Positions 32,246-43,714 of a DNA stretch of 64,000 nt are shown here, one piece after another (positions within the stretch are counted from its first letter, which is position 1; the number at the start of each line of letters is the position of its first letter). The notes beneath the pieces were generated by a model. That model searched no databases and was not told the DNA's origin. It saw only the letters and a program-made list of their open reading frames with translations. This DNA is from Lotus japonicus (lineage: Eukaryota > Streptophyta > Magnoliopsida > Fabales > Fabaceae), in assembly GCF_012489685.1 (NCBI RefSeq), contig NC_080045.1, forward strand, positions 53,271,815 through 53,335,814. Reading direction: 5' to 3'. A program made the translations under genes and the position numbers.

Positions 32246-35178
32246 TCAAACCAAGGAGGCAGTAGAAGGACCAGCTCCAGCTTCATTACAAACTTTGGCT
32301 CGTTTGTTCTGGGGGCATGTTGCCCTGTTATGGCCTTCCACCTTACACACTGTGCACTTTCTTTTCCCCTTGTTTCCATTCCCAGTTGAGGTTCCACCTG
32401 GTCCGTTGCTCCTCACTACGACAGGATTTGTGACATTATCCACCACTTCATCAAGGTTCTCACCACCAGCTCCAAGGGCAGCTTCCTTTTTTGCCTTAAG
32501 TTTCATAACATGCTTTGCCATTACATCAACTGTGTCCAAGTAATCTTCCATAGATTCACACCCAAGATTAAACATCTCCCTGCTTCTCATGACTAAAGAA
32601 CCCAGCCTAGCAAGAACTGTTGACTCCCAGAATTTGTATGAGGCTTCAGAATTTCCTTTCATACAATCTTTTGCTGACTTACACCACCTCTGCAATATTA
32701 AACTCTCAGGTATCACATCAATGTCCAAATGCACCAACAAACCAATAATATGATCACATGGAAGACCAAACGTCTCCATCCGCTGACATGAACATCTAAA
32801 CGTGGACACTTGTACATCGTGTGCGACATGCCACAACTTACCAGGTTTGCAATACCTGTACATGGAATATATCATACATGATGATGTCTCCTTAATGGCA
32901 GCAACTTTAATTACACTACCACTGTTCAGCCATGGCCTGAATTTTAAGAAAACAGTCCTAGTATATAGATCTGCAGCACATTTTTCAAGTGCTCGAACAT
33001 TAGTCTTAGGCACAGCATCCCCTACCACTGACTTGTAGTCCGCATCAACCTCACTCCATCGCATGTAATTGACATAACGGTCAAAATACTGAACAAACTC
33101 AAGAAGGCTATTTCGAGATCGCACAATGCGACCAATTTGTGAATGCATACCTTCGCAGCGAGATGTCGTTCGAAAACCGGCAAAGAACTTACCCCGCATC
33201 AAACATGTAGCCCACATGTGCCTCTTCTCATACAACCCTTGAACCCATGGATTGTCTTCAAGGTTCAAATCGCTAACCAATTGTACCCATTTTTTTTTGA
33301 AGTGCCCAACACTTAGATTGCCCAACATACAGCTTTTAAAACCTTTCACAAAAACAGGGTCACCCACATTTCTCTGTGCGTTTTGTAAAAGGTGCCACGC
33401 ACACAAACGGTGATGAGCTCTAGGTAATACTCGACTAATAGCATTCCGCATTGCAGGAGCACCATCAGTTATAACTGCACTTGGTTCTTTACCCTTCATA
33501 GCTGCCAAAAACTGCTCAAGTACCCACACATAGCTTTCCTCTTTCTCATTTGTCAAAACTGCAGTTCCAAACACAATAGTCTGGCAATGGTGGTTAACTC
33601 CAACAAGAACAACAATGGGGCAACCATATTTATTCTTCCGGTAAGTTGCATCAAACGCTAGAACTTCGCCAAACACTTGAAAATCCATTCGACTAATCCC
33701 ATCAGCCCAAAACAGTTGTTTCAAATTGCCTTGTTCATCAGCATGGTGTGACCAAAACATGCCTGGATCACCTGAACCAAGTCCCTTCAAATACACCAAA
33801 ACAGCTTTTGCATCACACTGCTCTTTTTGTTTCTGTTTGGTCAATTGATTGCACATGTCAACCTTGAGAAAATTGGTTTTGTCAAAACCCCCGGATTGGT
33901 CAGCAATAAAGTTGTATATTTGTGTGGTGCTAATCCCAGCTTTCCGCATACTATTCATTCCCAATATATCGCCTTCATTTAACTTCCGATGTGCTGGTAA
34001 CATGGATGCTTGCTTTCCCTCTAACAGTGCATGATTGTGACAATCTCCAAATAAGTTAACATGCCATCTACCACTATCACTATCACCCACCAAACGAATT
34101 CTCATTTTTGCACAACACCCACACCTTGTCTCAACCTTAGTTTCCCTCTTACGGTTTTCCCTCATTCTGTTTTTCTCTTCGCGAAAACCTTCCTTATGAC
34201 ACACAAAGTCTTGGCGCACAATTACACCTTTCTTGTTTCTGAAAATCTTGCTTTTCCTTATTGAGAACCCCTTCACTCTAGCATAAAAGTTGTAGAACTC
34301 ATATGCTACCTGCCGATTCAAAAAATGAAACTTCTTCATCTCATTGGCATCAATGCAATCCCACAAAGTACTAGCAGCATCGTCCATAGTATCGATAGCA
34401 ACAGCTTCACCATTTTCATCCTCACCAATTGACTCCGACGACTTCGGTGTTGGTGACGAAACTATTCCAGCAACAGCAGCGGTTTTGCCTTCACCATCTG
34501 ATGAAAAACCTGCACCAAGGGACCAAGTCAAATAATAAATTACAGGTATCTAACTATGAGAAAAACTGCAACTTCTCACTACAGTACCAGGTTAGTAAAT
34601 ATTATTGTAAAGAAAGGATCAGGTTTCTCTGGATCTGGCTAAGCAATGAACAAAGAGAATACTGAATATCATTGGAAGTAAGATCTAAGAACTACATCAA
34701 CTACCTGGTATTCGAGAGACCAAGACTCTACCCAATTTCCCAATTACAAATTCAATACCTTCCACTATTTATAGTCTCTCTTCACTCTCTCTAACCTCAA
34801 ACCAACTCACTAACTAACCACATGATTTTCCTTAAAGGACTAACTAACCAAAGTACTAAGAGGTGGTTACCTATCAAGAAAGCAATTAAAACATATAAAA
34901 GAAATAACAACAAAACAAAATAACTCAAATTTGATCTTTCAAACCAATACAACCTTCAGAATGAGTGGAAACCATTAACTTAACCTATTGGCTCGAGTTC
35001 CTACTGTGTTAAAATGTCACTTAACCACATACATGTTGGTTCAGGAATCATGCCACTAATAAAGGAGATTATATTTCATGTCTTGCATTGTTCCTATGCA
35101 AAATAGAAACTAGAAAGAAGAATAACAAATAATACCTTCATCAACTGAACACCAACTGGGAATTTCTAAGTCTGCCAT
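32246..35178 (-). CDS. FAR1-type MULE transposase, intact, two exons
   Basis: The first exon is 35136-35178 (MADLEIPSWCSVDE) and the second 32246-34509, joined across a 626-bp GT-AG intron in phase 1, giving 768 residues. A single-exon reading would need a TTG start at 34531. Domains: FAR1 DNA-binding zinc region (about 80-178, with CHKEGF, RCGCCAKMR and WHVNLFGDCHNH); MULE DDE core with D301 (LAFDATYRK), D363 (VITDGAPA), the CAWH CxxH motif and E467 (SRCEGMHSQ); SWIM finger CSC...CDH (587-601); and a C-terminal knuckle CTVCKVEGHNRATC (733-746). It should bind the TIRs and cut and integrate the element. It is closest in architecture to FAR1/FHY3 and Jittery-type proteins. No stop or frameshift is seen, so the element may be autonomous. 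It reads towards the cargo genes, and its 5' end lies close to the right TIR. Confidence 0.92.
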
Positions 35179-35856
35179 CAAAACAACTCACCAGTTGTAA
35201 AGTGTCCCTGCAACAGTGTTCAATTTATCAAATTTAATGGGGGAAATTAACAACCTCATCTTCCAGATCACTAATGGAGTAAGAACTTATGACCCAGAGG
35301 TCTCAAATCCTTACTTAAGTTACCAGAATTCATAAAATCCGAACATCATTGTAAAAACCCCACACCCAAATCACATACCCAAATTGTAAAAAACGACAGC
35401 ACTTGAGTGATAGTCTATAGGCAATCAAAACCCCCTAAACCGCAGAATAGAGAGACACCCACGATTCAACTCATACCCAAATCTTCTATTTCAACTCACC
35501 TGTTTCGGAAAAAGTACGAGATCGGAATCGGAATAGAGAGACACCCACCGAAGAACGACAACAAACACCACCACACCCTAAAGAAGAAGTAACGAGATTA
35601 GATGCCAGCACTGATTCCAGATTTTACAAAACATAAGTACTTCAAGATGTGCAACAATGGAGACTATCGTTTAGGGATAGACATGAGTTCTCGGTTAAGG
35701 GGAAATGAACTTTGCTGTTATTCCCTTCCTTCCCTTAGTTTTTCATTTCGATTTGGTGGGGGATTCGTATTTTCCGTATTTCACAAGCCCTTAATTGCAA
35801 TATCAGAAAACAATACCCATACAAGCCCAGAACCGGCAAACCTGAAAATTCCAGTC
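35179..35856. other. Transposase 5' region up to the right TIR
   Basis: It holds the promoter and 5' UTR of the transposase by position. It contains a repeated GGAATAGAGAGACACCCAC-like phrase (near 35444 and 35530). No other gene is seen. Confidence 0.5.
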
Positions 35857-36429
35857 AAAAAGACTGGTCCATGGGTGGACCAGTTTGATAATTCCCCACC
35901 CTAGTGGGCACCGTAATTTTTCGCGATTTGCGAAGACTTATAAAAGCATATAGGGCCCTTGCATAAACATTCATGTCCTCTACGGTGTCAAGTAACCAAA
36001 CAGAAAAATCTTCTACTGATAGTGCACGAATTAATCTCGGCAGACAGCAAAGGATAAAAAATTAAAAACCACCCTCCCCTCCAAAAAAAGAAGAAGATAT
36101 TGGTCAATTAAAAAACCATAACTCTTTCTTGCACAAATGAAACTCTTTCATGTGAAGGATTAATTATTCTAACATTTATTATTTTTCTTTTTCAGTTTGT
36201 ATGTTTTATTTTGGCGCTTGTACTCTATAATTTTGAAAAAAAAAAAAAACAATTCTCCCCCCAATTATTCCGAGCTATTTGCAATTATACATGGCAGCTT
36301 CTATGGCTAAAATCAAGTAATTAATTCTCACACTGTACAAGCAAGGATTAACTTTCCCTATACCCTTGATCTTGTTTAGTCAAACTTGCTTAGGTCTTAC
36401 TTCAATGCCTTCAACTATAAGCCCTCCCT

Positions 36430-37730
36430 TCAACTGATAACCCACCTCCATAATAACTTCAATGGACCTGGATTTTTCTGATCTTGAATGATCAACGTCT
36501 CTCCAGCAACATCCCTACGGAACCCGCGAAACAGGGTATACTTCTCACACATGTTCTTCTCATTTTTCTTCCACAGATACACCTTCTTGGTGTGCACGAC
36601 GTCGTTCGCCACCGTCAATGATACCTCAGACGGCGCAGAATCAAGGCCGTAACCACGGTGTGAGACATTCATGATGAGGTAAACAGAGTACAACGTGTTT
36701 GGTGTTAGAATCTGTGTCCCGATTTTGCCTTGAATCTCTAACCAGCTCACAGTTCTTAGCTCAGCTACCTCTTGGAATCTGTAAAATTATTAAATTCCTG
36801 TTAAGTCTTGAAATTTTATTGAATGATCAAATTGATTCCTGAAATTGTTCCATGATGACAAGTTGGTCTCAGGACTTGGAAAATACACAAGCGGTATCAT
36901 ATTGTGTAAATGTCGGCCAAATTAGTCTTTCTGATCAAATCATATGACTTGATAGGCATTTTATACAATTAAGAGTGGTAGATATATTTCCTTTTTTTAT
37001 GAATGAACTTGTTACTAACTAACACTTTTGGCTTTGGGGACTAATTTGATTATTCACCTTCCGGAAATCCTTATTCCATAATCTATTTGAGTCAAAATTG
37101 ATTCTGAAATAAGAAAACTTGATCGTGCCAATTTTTTTTTTTTTTTTTTTTGAATAATAGTACATCAAGTAGGTATTTGAGTTTAATCCAAATACACACA
37201 TAAGTAAAAGTCAATTTAATTACCTTGATTCACGCATTGGTTTCCAGGTCCAATACATTGGATCACTGCTCCATGTTATCAATAGCTCTCTTGCAGAAAG
37301 AATATAGGATTTTTTGCCAGAAAAATTGTCCAATTTGAAAATCTGAATGTATCAAAGGAACAAAATTAATAAGAGAAAATGTTCTATTGTTGTAAATCAA
37401 GCATGAAATGAATGATGAAAGAAGCTGATTCAAACTGACATAATATATACTTACCATGGTGCCACCATCTAAGAGAAGTGGATTGCAAAGAGCTTTGAAG
37501 AGGTCCTTGAATGAAGATGATGAATTGAGGGAGAGAGGATTAAGAGTTCTTGAGATGATGTCAGAGTAATCAGAGGGTAAGAAGCTACGCCAGAGCATGT
37601 CAGAGTTAGCCACTGAGCGCATAGTTGAGGAGAGCATGGAGAATCTACATGCGTCCGGTGGAGATGTGTGAGATAGAATTTCTGAAACACATTCCTCATG
37701 CAAGGTTTCTATGGTGGATCCAGTTGCCAT
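36430..37730 (-). pseudogene. F-box/PP2 copy B, truncated by a 76-bp deletion
   Basis: The exon structure equals copy A: 37455-37730, 37224-37342 and 36430-36778. The F-box ([13 protein letters not shown]...) and most of the PP2 domain are intact, and the splice sites are conserved. After NPGPLK the sequence lacks 76 net bases present in A (11983-12062 there, four bases here at 36454-36457). That shifts the frame to LLWRWVIS and a stop, so the last PP2 strands ([10 protein letters not shown]...IEVRPKQV) are lost. The homologous 3' sequence is still present downstream. It may be transcribed, but the PP2 fold should be incomplete. Confidence 0.88.
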
Positions 37731-38066
37731 TTGAGGTTTGGAGATTGGTACTTTGGTCTTTAGAAAATAATAGAATATGATCAAGGTTGGCTTTTGGGCT
37801 GCTTAACATAGGCGAATTTGATAGGTGTCATTGTTGGACTTTGACATGTTCTGTTGGTGTGCCGACTAGTCGTGGAACAAATTCAAAGAACATCTACTAT
37901 TGCAATGGATAACTATAAATCTATAATTCTTGGTTAGTATTGTACATCAGTAGATAAAAAGAAAAGTGATATATAATGGGGATTAATAGGAAGATATTGA
38001 GATATATAAAATAAATGTAGATCTCTTTTTGCAGTCTATCAATAATGTACAATGAATTTTTTTGAG
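37731..38066. repeat. F-box unit promoter repeat, copy B
   Basis: Matches 13337-13680. The MULE at 38076-42523 inserted into its distal end, and the unit continues at 42533. Confidence 0.75.
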
Positions 38067-39002
38067 TTTATTTTAGGCTTAAATACTCTGGAGGTCCCTG
38101 GAATTGTATGACGTACGAAAATAAGTCCCTGAAATTTTTTTCCCAATTCCGAATCCCTGAATTTTTTTTTTAATCAGAATTAGTCCTTGCGCGTGTTTCA
38201 TGCTTATGTGGCTCAATTTTTACACAGTCATCAATTCCACGTGTATTTTTTCTTTTTCTTTTATTACACATGGATTAATAAAAGAAAATTATTTAGGGGT
38301 TTCTTTTTTCTGGAAAATTCAACTTCATCTTCTTCTCTTCTCCAACCCTTCCCCTCACTGCACCACCACCATATCTGCAGAACCCCTCCCTTCTCCATTA
38401 TTGTAGATTCGATTAGAACAATTGTTTTGTTCTCTTGCATTCAATAACACTGCAAAAGCAGCACCTACCGCAAGACCTTCTGGAAAGACAATTAACCCAA
38501 CCCAATCATTAATCTCAAAACTCAATCAAATTTGCATAGAGGTGGGTTTTGGTGTGGGAAGTGCGGCGGGGATGGAAGAGAGAGGGGCGAAGAAGACTAG
38601 AGGTGTAGACATGTTCCTCCAAGGAAATGGATTACAAGTAGCCAATTCATATAAATCTAGATCTAAACTCCAATTTTGAACCAAACCCTTTCCTTTCCAT
38701 GACTCCAATCTGATGTGATTCCTTTTCTATGGGTTTTTGGGTGGTGGAGGTCGCAGATCTAGAGATTTGGGCTTCAATCTTTGGGTGGGTCGGTGGGTGT
38801 TGGTGGGTTGGGTGGAGGTTGTAGATTTGGGAGTTGGTGTGGTATTTTCTGGGTTGAAATAATTTCAAGTGAGTGATGAAGAAGTATGAAAAAGAAGAAG
38901 AGGGGATGAGTTGAAGAAGAATTCTGAACTTCACCCTATTTTTTCTATTATTTTTTGGTTTTTTCTTTAATAAAAATAAAAGTTTTCAATTAAAATATAA
39001 AA

Positions 39003-41471
39003 TTGAGCCAGAGAGGGAGTAGAGAGAGAGGCTCTGACGGGTTGCCTTCACGGTGGTGGCCCAAATCACGACGGTGGCCGACGCAAGGTCATGTCCGGCG
39101 GGCGAATCGGTGGTTGCGAACGGAGATTCAGTCCAATGGCTACAAACCAAACAATCAAGTGAGGCACCAGAGCTCCTGGAACACGCAACAGCAAAACTGG
39201 TTACCACGACGGAAGCAGGAGCACCAAACATCACAGCGTGAGTGGCGGCCATGGCTTGGGAGCGATCGACAGCATCAGCACTATCAGAGGAGTATACCAG
39301 CGGTTTCAGTAAACAAAAATAGCCAGCGCCAGACGGTATCTCGTGTTGGTCAGGACATGAAGACACAGGGCCAGTCTTTCTAAGTCTATGTAGATGGTTT
39401 GAGTGACAGGATTACCTTGATAAAATTGAAAACAATTTTTGGAAAGGCAGGGAGAGTGAAAGATGTCTTCATCCAATTCAAGAGAAAATTTCAGCGGCGT
39501 TTCCGGTACGGATTTGTTCGGTTTCAGAACGATGAAGAGGCTTGGAGGGCAATTCGAACTCTGAATGGTCTTCGAATGGATGGCAATTATTTGGTGGTTA
39601 AAAGGGCAAACCCAAAACAAGCCACCACTAACTCCGTGCCCAGGAAAATATGGCGGCCTAAGAAAGAGCAGAACCAAGCAATTCCGATCATAAAAAAGAA
39701 GACACTCAAGGAAGAAGTCAGCATTCGTGAGGCTCCACGACAACCAGATGTTGGACAATTGAGATTTTCGCCTTCTGATATGGATAATATCTGGTACCAA
39801 CGTTGTGCACGAGCTCGCACTCTTGAGGCTAAACCGGTAGATGTAATTCAGGACGAACTTGCTCGAATTGGTATGTACAACTTTCGCTTAATACCATTAG
39901 GTGCAGAGGAGCTTTTGTTAGAATTCGAGAGCAAGGAGGAGATGACAGAAACTCTAGAAGAGTGTAGTTTCTTCCTGGAACAGAAATTAACAGATTTACA
40001 CCCCTGTTCTTCGCTAACTTTTGGGGTTGCTCATCTAGTGTGGATTCGTCTGTGGCAAGTTCCGCTAGGTTTATGGTCGGATTCCTTTTTTACAGCTATT
40101 GGAAATAGGCTGGGCAGATTTGTAGAAGTGGATGTCGCAACTAAACAGCGCCATCGGGCGGATTTTGCTCGCATTCTTGTTCGTATGCATCATCCGCTTC
40201 TTCACTGTTTTTCAATGTCAGTAGATATGGAGGGAACAACATGTGTGATTCTAGTAGAGAAAGATGATATTGCTTATGATTATGGCAAGATGGAAACCAT
40301 GCCGTCAACTCCGGTAAAGCTATACAACTCGGAGGATGCTACTGACTTCGGCGATTATTCGGAAAATGATAATGACATATTCAGTCAGGAGGCACATGAA
40401 CCAGTCTTTCGTTTGGATGAAAAGTTTGATGATGTTGCTGATGTTAATTCAGGAGAAGAGGATGAGGTTTTCAGGAATGATACAATGGAAGGGTTCCAAA
40501 GTAGGGTGGACGTGGAGGGAATTTCTCCAGGAACGAACTCAGTTTTGCATTCCGGTGGTTGTGAAGCACAGCTACAGGACACGCACCCAGCGGCGGCGGC
40601 AGCCTTTGTCCGCCCGTCCTCGCACCAAGAGGGGGTGCAACAAAAAAATTCAAATTTTGCTGCATTGAATGGAGCTTTCAACGCAGGGGAGGAAGTTTTG
40701 GAGCAGTTACAGGTTCTGAAAGAAACTGGCTATACGGTGGAGGAAATTGAGGAATGGAGGAGAAATACAAGAACAGAAGCAAATATGCTATTCAAAAAAC
40801 AAATCTTTCCTTTTGTTTTCAAATCTCCTGATTTTATTTCAAATAATTTCTATTCTGTTACAGGTTTTTCATTCAATTCACAGGATATTCCTCAAAAATA
40901 TAGCTGGCCTCTTTACTCAACTTTCTAGGACCCATTTCAAGTTCAACAATTGCAAAGGCCCTGTTTGCCTCAAGGAATTCACAATAAAATTGATTTGTTG
41001 AGGTTTGCAACTTATCTGCCAGCACCGTTGGGTTCTGTTTTTAACGTGACAGAAGCTGCAAGTCAAGAACAATACGTTCGAACTTCTCCTCATCAAATAA
41101 TCCGGCAGAATTCCACTAGCAACGTTCCACTCCCTCAAAGATGTGATGCACAACACCAAACCTCCTCTCCTCTCCAGGAACTTCGGTCTCCGTTCAAAGA
41201 AGTAGAACTATCGCTGGCTGACTTAACTACACCAACGCCTCACAACTCCCCAAACACAAATTCCTCTAAGAAAAGCTCGCAGAGGGGACGACCTAAGGGT
41301 AGCAAAAATAAACCTATAGCGCTGCCGATTGATTTTTTAGAACTAGTTACAGGTGAGGATGGCGTCACAACACGCGCGCAGCGAGCTTGGTTGCTTGGTC
41401 AGGAGCTAGGATTAAAACCACGCGGTTCAGAAGCACTAATGTTGAGAGGTTTGGAAGCCCAAATCCGTTAA
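39003..41471 (+). pseudogene. RRM/DUF4283 LINE ORF1 with two in-frame stops
   Basis: One reading frame runs from the 5' end of the element to 41471, broken by TAA at 39381-39383 and TAG at 40926-40928. The first stop falls in the RRM RNP2 strand (F-stop-VYVDGL); RNP1 is RYGFVRF. A DUF4283-like segment follows (LRFSPSDMDNIWYQRCARAR; VWIRLWQVPLGLWSD; FVEVDVATKQRHRADFARI), then an acidic linker, RGRPKGSKNK, and the C-terminal RAWLLGQELGLKPRG motif shared with the insert at 9650-10984. The protein is expected to bind LINE RNA. No zinc knuckle is seen. The main uninterrupted part, 39399-40928, has about 510 codons. The native ATG is unclear. Confidence 0.8.
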
Positions 41472-42288
41472 AATCATCCATACCTCAATTGAGATGCCGG
41501 GACCTTGGCTCACATGGAATGTATATGGTATTTCACCACACCTCAATTCAGAAGCACTAATGTTTGTGGGTGCATTGTCCATGATAATTTGATTGATCAG
41601 GTACTGGTTTGTAAGGACTGGTATTTCTAGATACTATGTGTTATGGGTGTGACTCATCTACTTCAACTAGGTGCGTGATCTGTTCTAGAAGTGGTTGAGT
41701 TAAATTTGTGACTTGGGGTACTGGCTTTTTGTGATTTAATAATGCAGCTGCTGAATTTCATTGGTGTTGTTAAGTGTGAGGCATGCCCGTGGTTATTTTC
41801 GTGCTACTGATATAGCTTTCTCCCATGGTGATGCTTGTTCATTCAAAGTTTAAAGGATACAAAACTCAAATGCTCGATGTGTCCAAGGGAGGGGGTTCTT
41901 ATGCTGGTAGTTGAGTGCAAATAGTGATATTGGGGAGGTGCTTAATACATTGCTGTTGGACATTTGGTTGTAATTTTGGTATTATGTTAGCTGCTGTTTA
42001 AATAGGATTTTGTTCTCAGTTGCAGAATGATTTTTCCATGATTGAGTACTATTTTTCCTTGTTAGGCTTTTTTCCCACTGGGTTTTGCCTAGTAAGGTTT
42101 TAATGAGGCTCTTTCATGGGAACGTTTATAGTCATTCTGTGGGTTGGTGGTGGGGTTATTTTTTCTTCAGAGGAAGGGTGGGTTTGGTCCCAGTGGTTAA
42201 GATTGTATTGTACTCTGCTCTTGTCTGAAGTTGCTTCTGACTCATACTTTTTATATTAATATCATTCATTTCTTTTTCAAAAAAAAAA
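39011..42288 (+). mobile_element. ORF1-only RRM-type LINE derivative with 16-bp TSD and poly(A)
   Basis: ATATAAAATTGAGCCA flanks it at 38995-39010 and 42289-42304, with an A-run at 42278-42288. It holds a long ORF1, then only a vestige of an ORF2 start (TGGAATGTATATGG near 41515), then about 750 bp of 3' sequence that includes TTTCCCACTGGGTTTTGCC. The endonuclease and RT are missing, so it depended on another LINE for retroposition. Confidence 0.85.
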
Positions 42289-42532
42289 ATATAAAATTGA
42301 GCCACATAGGGTATGGATTTGATGACTCTGGAATAAAAGAAAAAGAAAAAATACATGTGGAATTGATGACTGTGTAAAAATTGAGTCACATAAGCATGAA
42401 ACACACGCAGGGACTGATTTTGATTAAAAAACAATTTCCAGGGATTCGGAATCGGAAAAAAAAATTTCAGGGACTTATTTTCGTACGCCATACAATTTCA
42501 AGGACCTCCAGAGTATTTAAGCCTTTATTTTA

Positions 42533-43700
42533 TAACATATTATGTTCTGTTTCGCTTCTATTTAGCTTCTATTATTTAGAATTGTTTTGATTTAGTTTTT
42601 TCATTTGATTTTGTTGATCTAATTTTGGTTCATAGAACAGATAATTCTGTAGCTGATAGTTTGGTCTAAGTTTTTTTTTCTTTGATACTTTGGTTTTAAG
42701 AAAAAAATGGAATATGATCAGGGGAGCTAGGTTTTTGGGCTGCTTAACTAAATTTGATAGGTATCATTGTTGGACTTTGACATGTTCTGTATTTGTGCTG
42801 CTAACTTGTCCTTGAACAAATTGAAAGAAAATCTACTATAGCAATAGATAACAATAATGTTTGGTATTGTACATCATTTCGCGATATAGGCACTAAAAAA
42901 GGTGATAAATGAGATATATAATGTGTAGAAAGATATAGAGATATAAAATAAATGCAGATCTTGTTTCGTGGTCTACCAATTACGTACAATGAATTTTTTT
43001 AAATTTATCTTATAACATATGCAATTATGTTCTATTTAGCTTGTAGTATTTAGGATTGTTTTGATTTAGTTTCTTCATTAGATTTTGTTGATCTAATTTT
43101 GGTTTGTAGAACTAGTAATTTTGTGCAGATACTTTGGTCAAGTTGTTTTTGGGTGATTTTGTTTAGAATGAGGAAGTCCAATTGAGAGACTTGTTGCTTG
43201 GTCTAGCTTGATGTACTAGCCACTGCGCTTTCTATTTCTGTTTCATGAATTAAATCAATTTTAAAATAAAAGTTCTATATAAAAGAGTTGATTTGAATTT
43301 ATTTTATGACATAAACATTTATAGAAGTGATTGTAATAAGTTATGTAAATAGCTCACAACTTGCATATAAAGTTAATTGACCTTATTTTAGTAAATTGCT
43401 CATATTAGCTTACAAGTAAACACCAATGTTTACTTATAACTTATTTTGAGCTTAATTTAATAAACTTGTTGAATTAACTTATGGATGAACATTTATGTAA
43501 TAAACACTTATTGTTGCAAGCACTTAATTAATTCATTTGTTTAAACACCCACTAAGTACTTAAAACCTATAAAGGTATTTAAGTTTGTTTCAATATTCTT
43601 CTAAATTAGCTCATCAATACACACTTATATGATAAGTGTTTATAGTTATAAGTGGTTAATTGAGATGATTAGTTACTTAAACTCATCTTAAAAAGATAAA
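42533..43700. repeat. F-box unit relic: duplicated distal upstream region plus promoter-only copy C
   Basis: 42681-43000 matches the F-box promoter repeat (GAATATGATCAGGGGAG, GGACTTTGACATGTTCTGT, ATCTACTATAGCAATAGATAA), but no F-box exon lies next to it. 42540-42670 and 43015-43145 are direct repeats of the region beyond the promoter (GATTTTGTTGATCTAATTTTGG). The rest to 43700 is AT-rich without genes. Confidence 0.7.
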
Positions 43701-43714
43701 GAGTAAAATATACT

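Larger units (their letters stand above)
23031..35912. mobile_element. 12.9-kb autonomous-type MULE with FAR1-like transposase and ULP cargo
   Basis: About 55 bp at the left (23032-23086) are the exact inverse of the right end (35857-35911), starting GTGCCCACTAGGGTGGGGAA. The flanks GTAATTTTT (23022-23030 and 35913-35921, or 10 bp including the preceding C) are the TSD, and copy A has the unoccupied site near 11380. Inside, left to right: a 62-bp minisatellite, a gene with an RNase H1-type hybrid-binding domain (+), a ULP1-like protease gene (+), about 1.2 kb without genes, and a FAR1-type MULE transposase (-). Perfect TIRs, a perfect TSD and an open transposase frame suggest recent mobility. 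ULP-bearing MULEs (Kaonashi type) are known from plants. Confidence 0.92.
17790..38066. repeat. Segmental duplication copy B
   Basis: Direct-order duplicate of copy A (8169-13680), enlarged by insertions at 17979-20535, 20803-20986, 21684-22075, 22603-22906 and 23031-35912. Outside these insertions it aligns base by base over long stretches. It has no gene except the damaged F-box copy at 36430-37730. Confidence 0.85.
38076..42523. mobile_element. MULE with ~200-bp TIRs and 9-bp TSD, host of a LINE
   Basis: The termini begin GGCTTAAATACTCTGGAGGT at both ends, and about 200 bp are inverted (38076-38280 against 42310-42523). TTTATTTTA at 38067-38075 and 42524-42532 is the 9-bp TSD. Without the nested LINE derivative the element is about 1.15 kb, like the MULE at 382-1549, with only low-complexity reading frames inside. 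Confidence 0.93.

Noticed and set aside
34529..34531. TTG start for the transposase at 34531
   Set aside because: A GT-AG intron and a 43-base ATG exon at 35136-35178 give a better start; TTG initiation is unlikely in a plant nuclear gene.
35602..35904. 100-codon frame crossing the right TIR of the 12.9-kb MULE
   Set aside because: Its end lies in the TIR itself and the translation has no recognisable features; antisense to the transposase leader.
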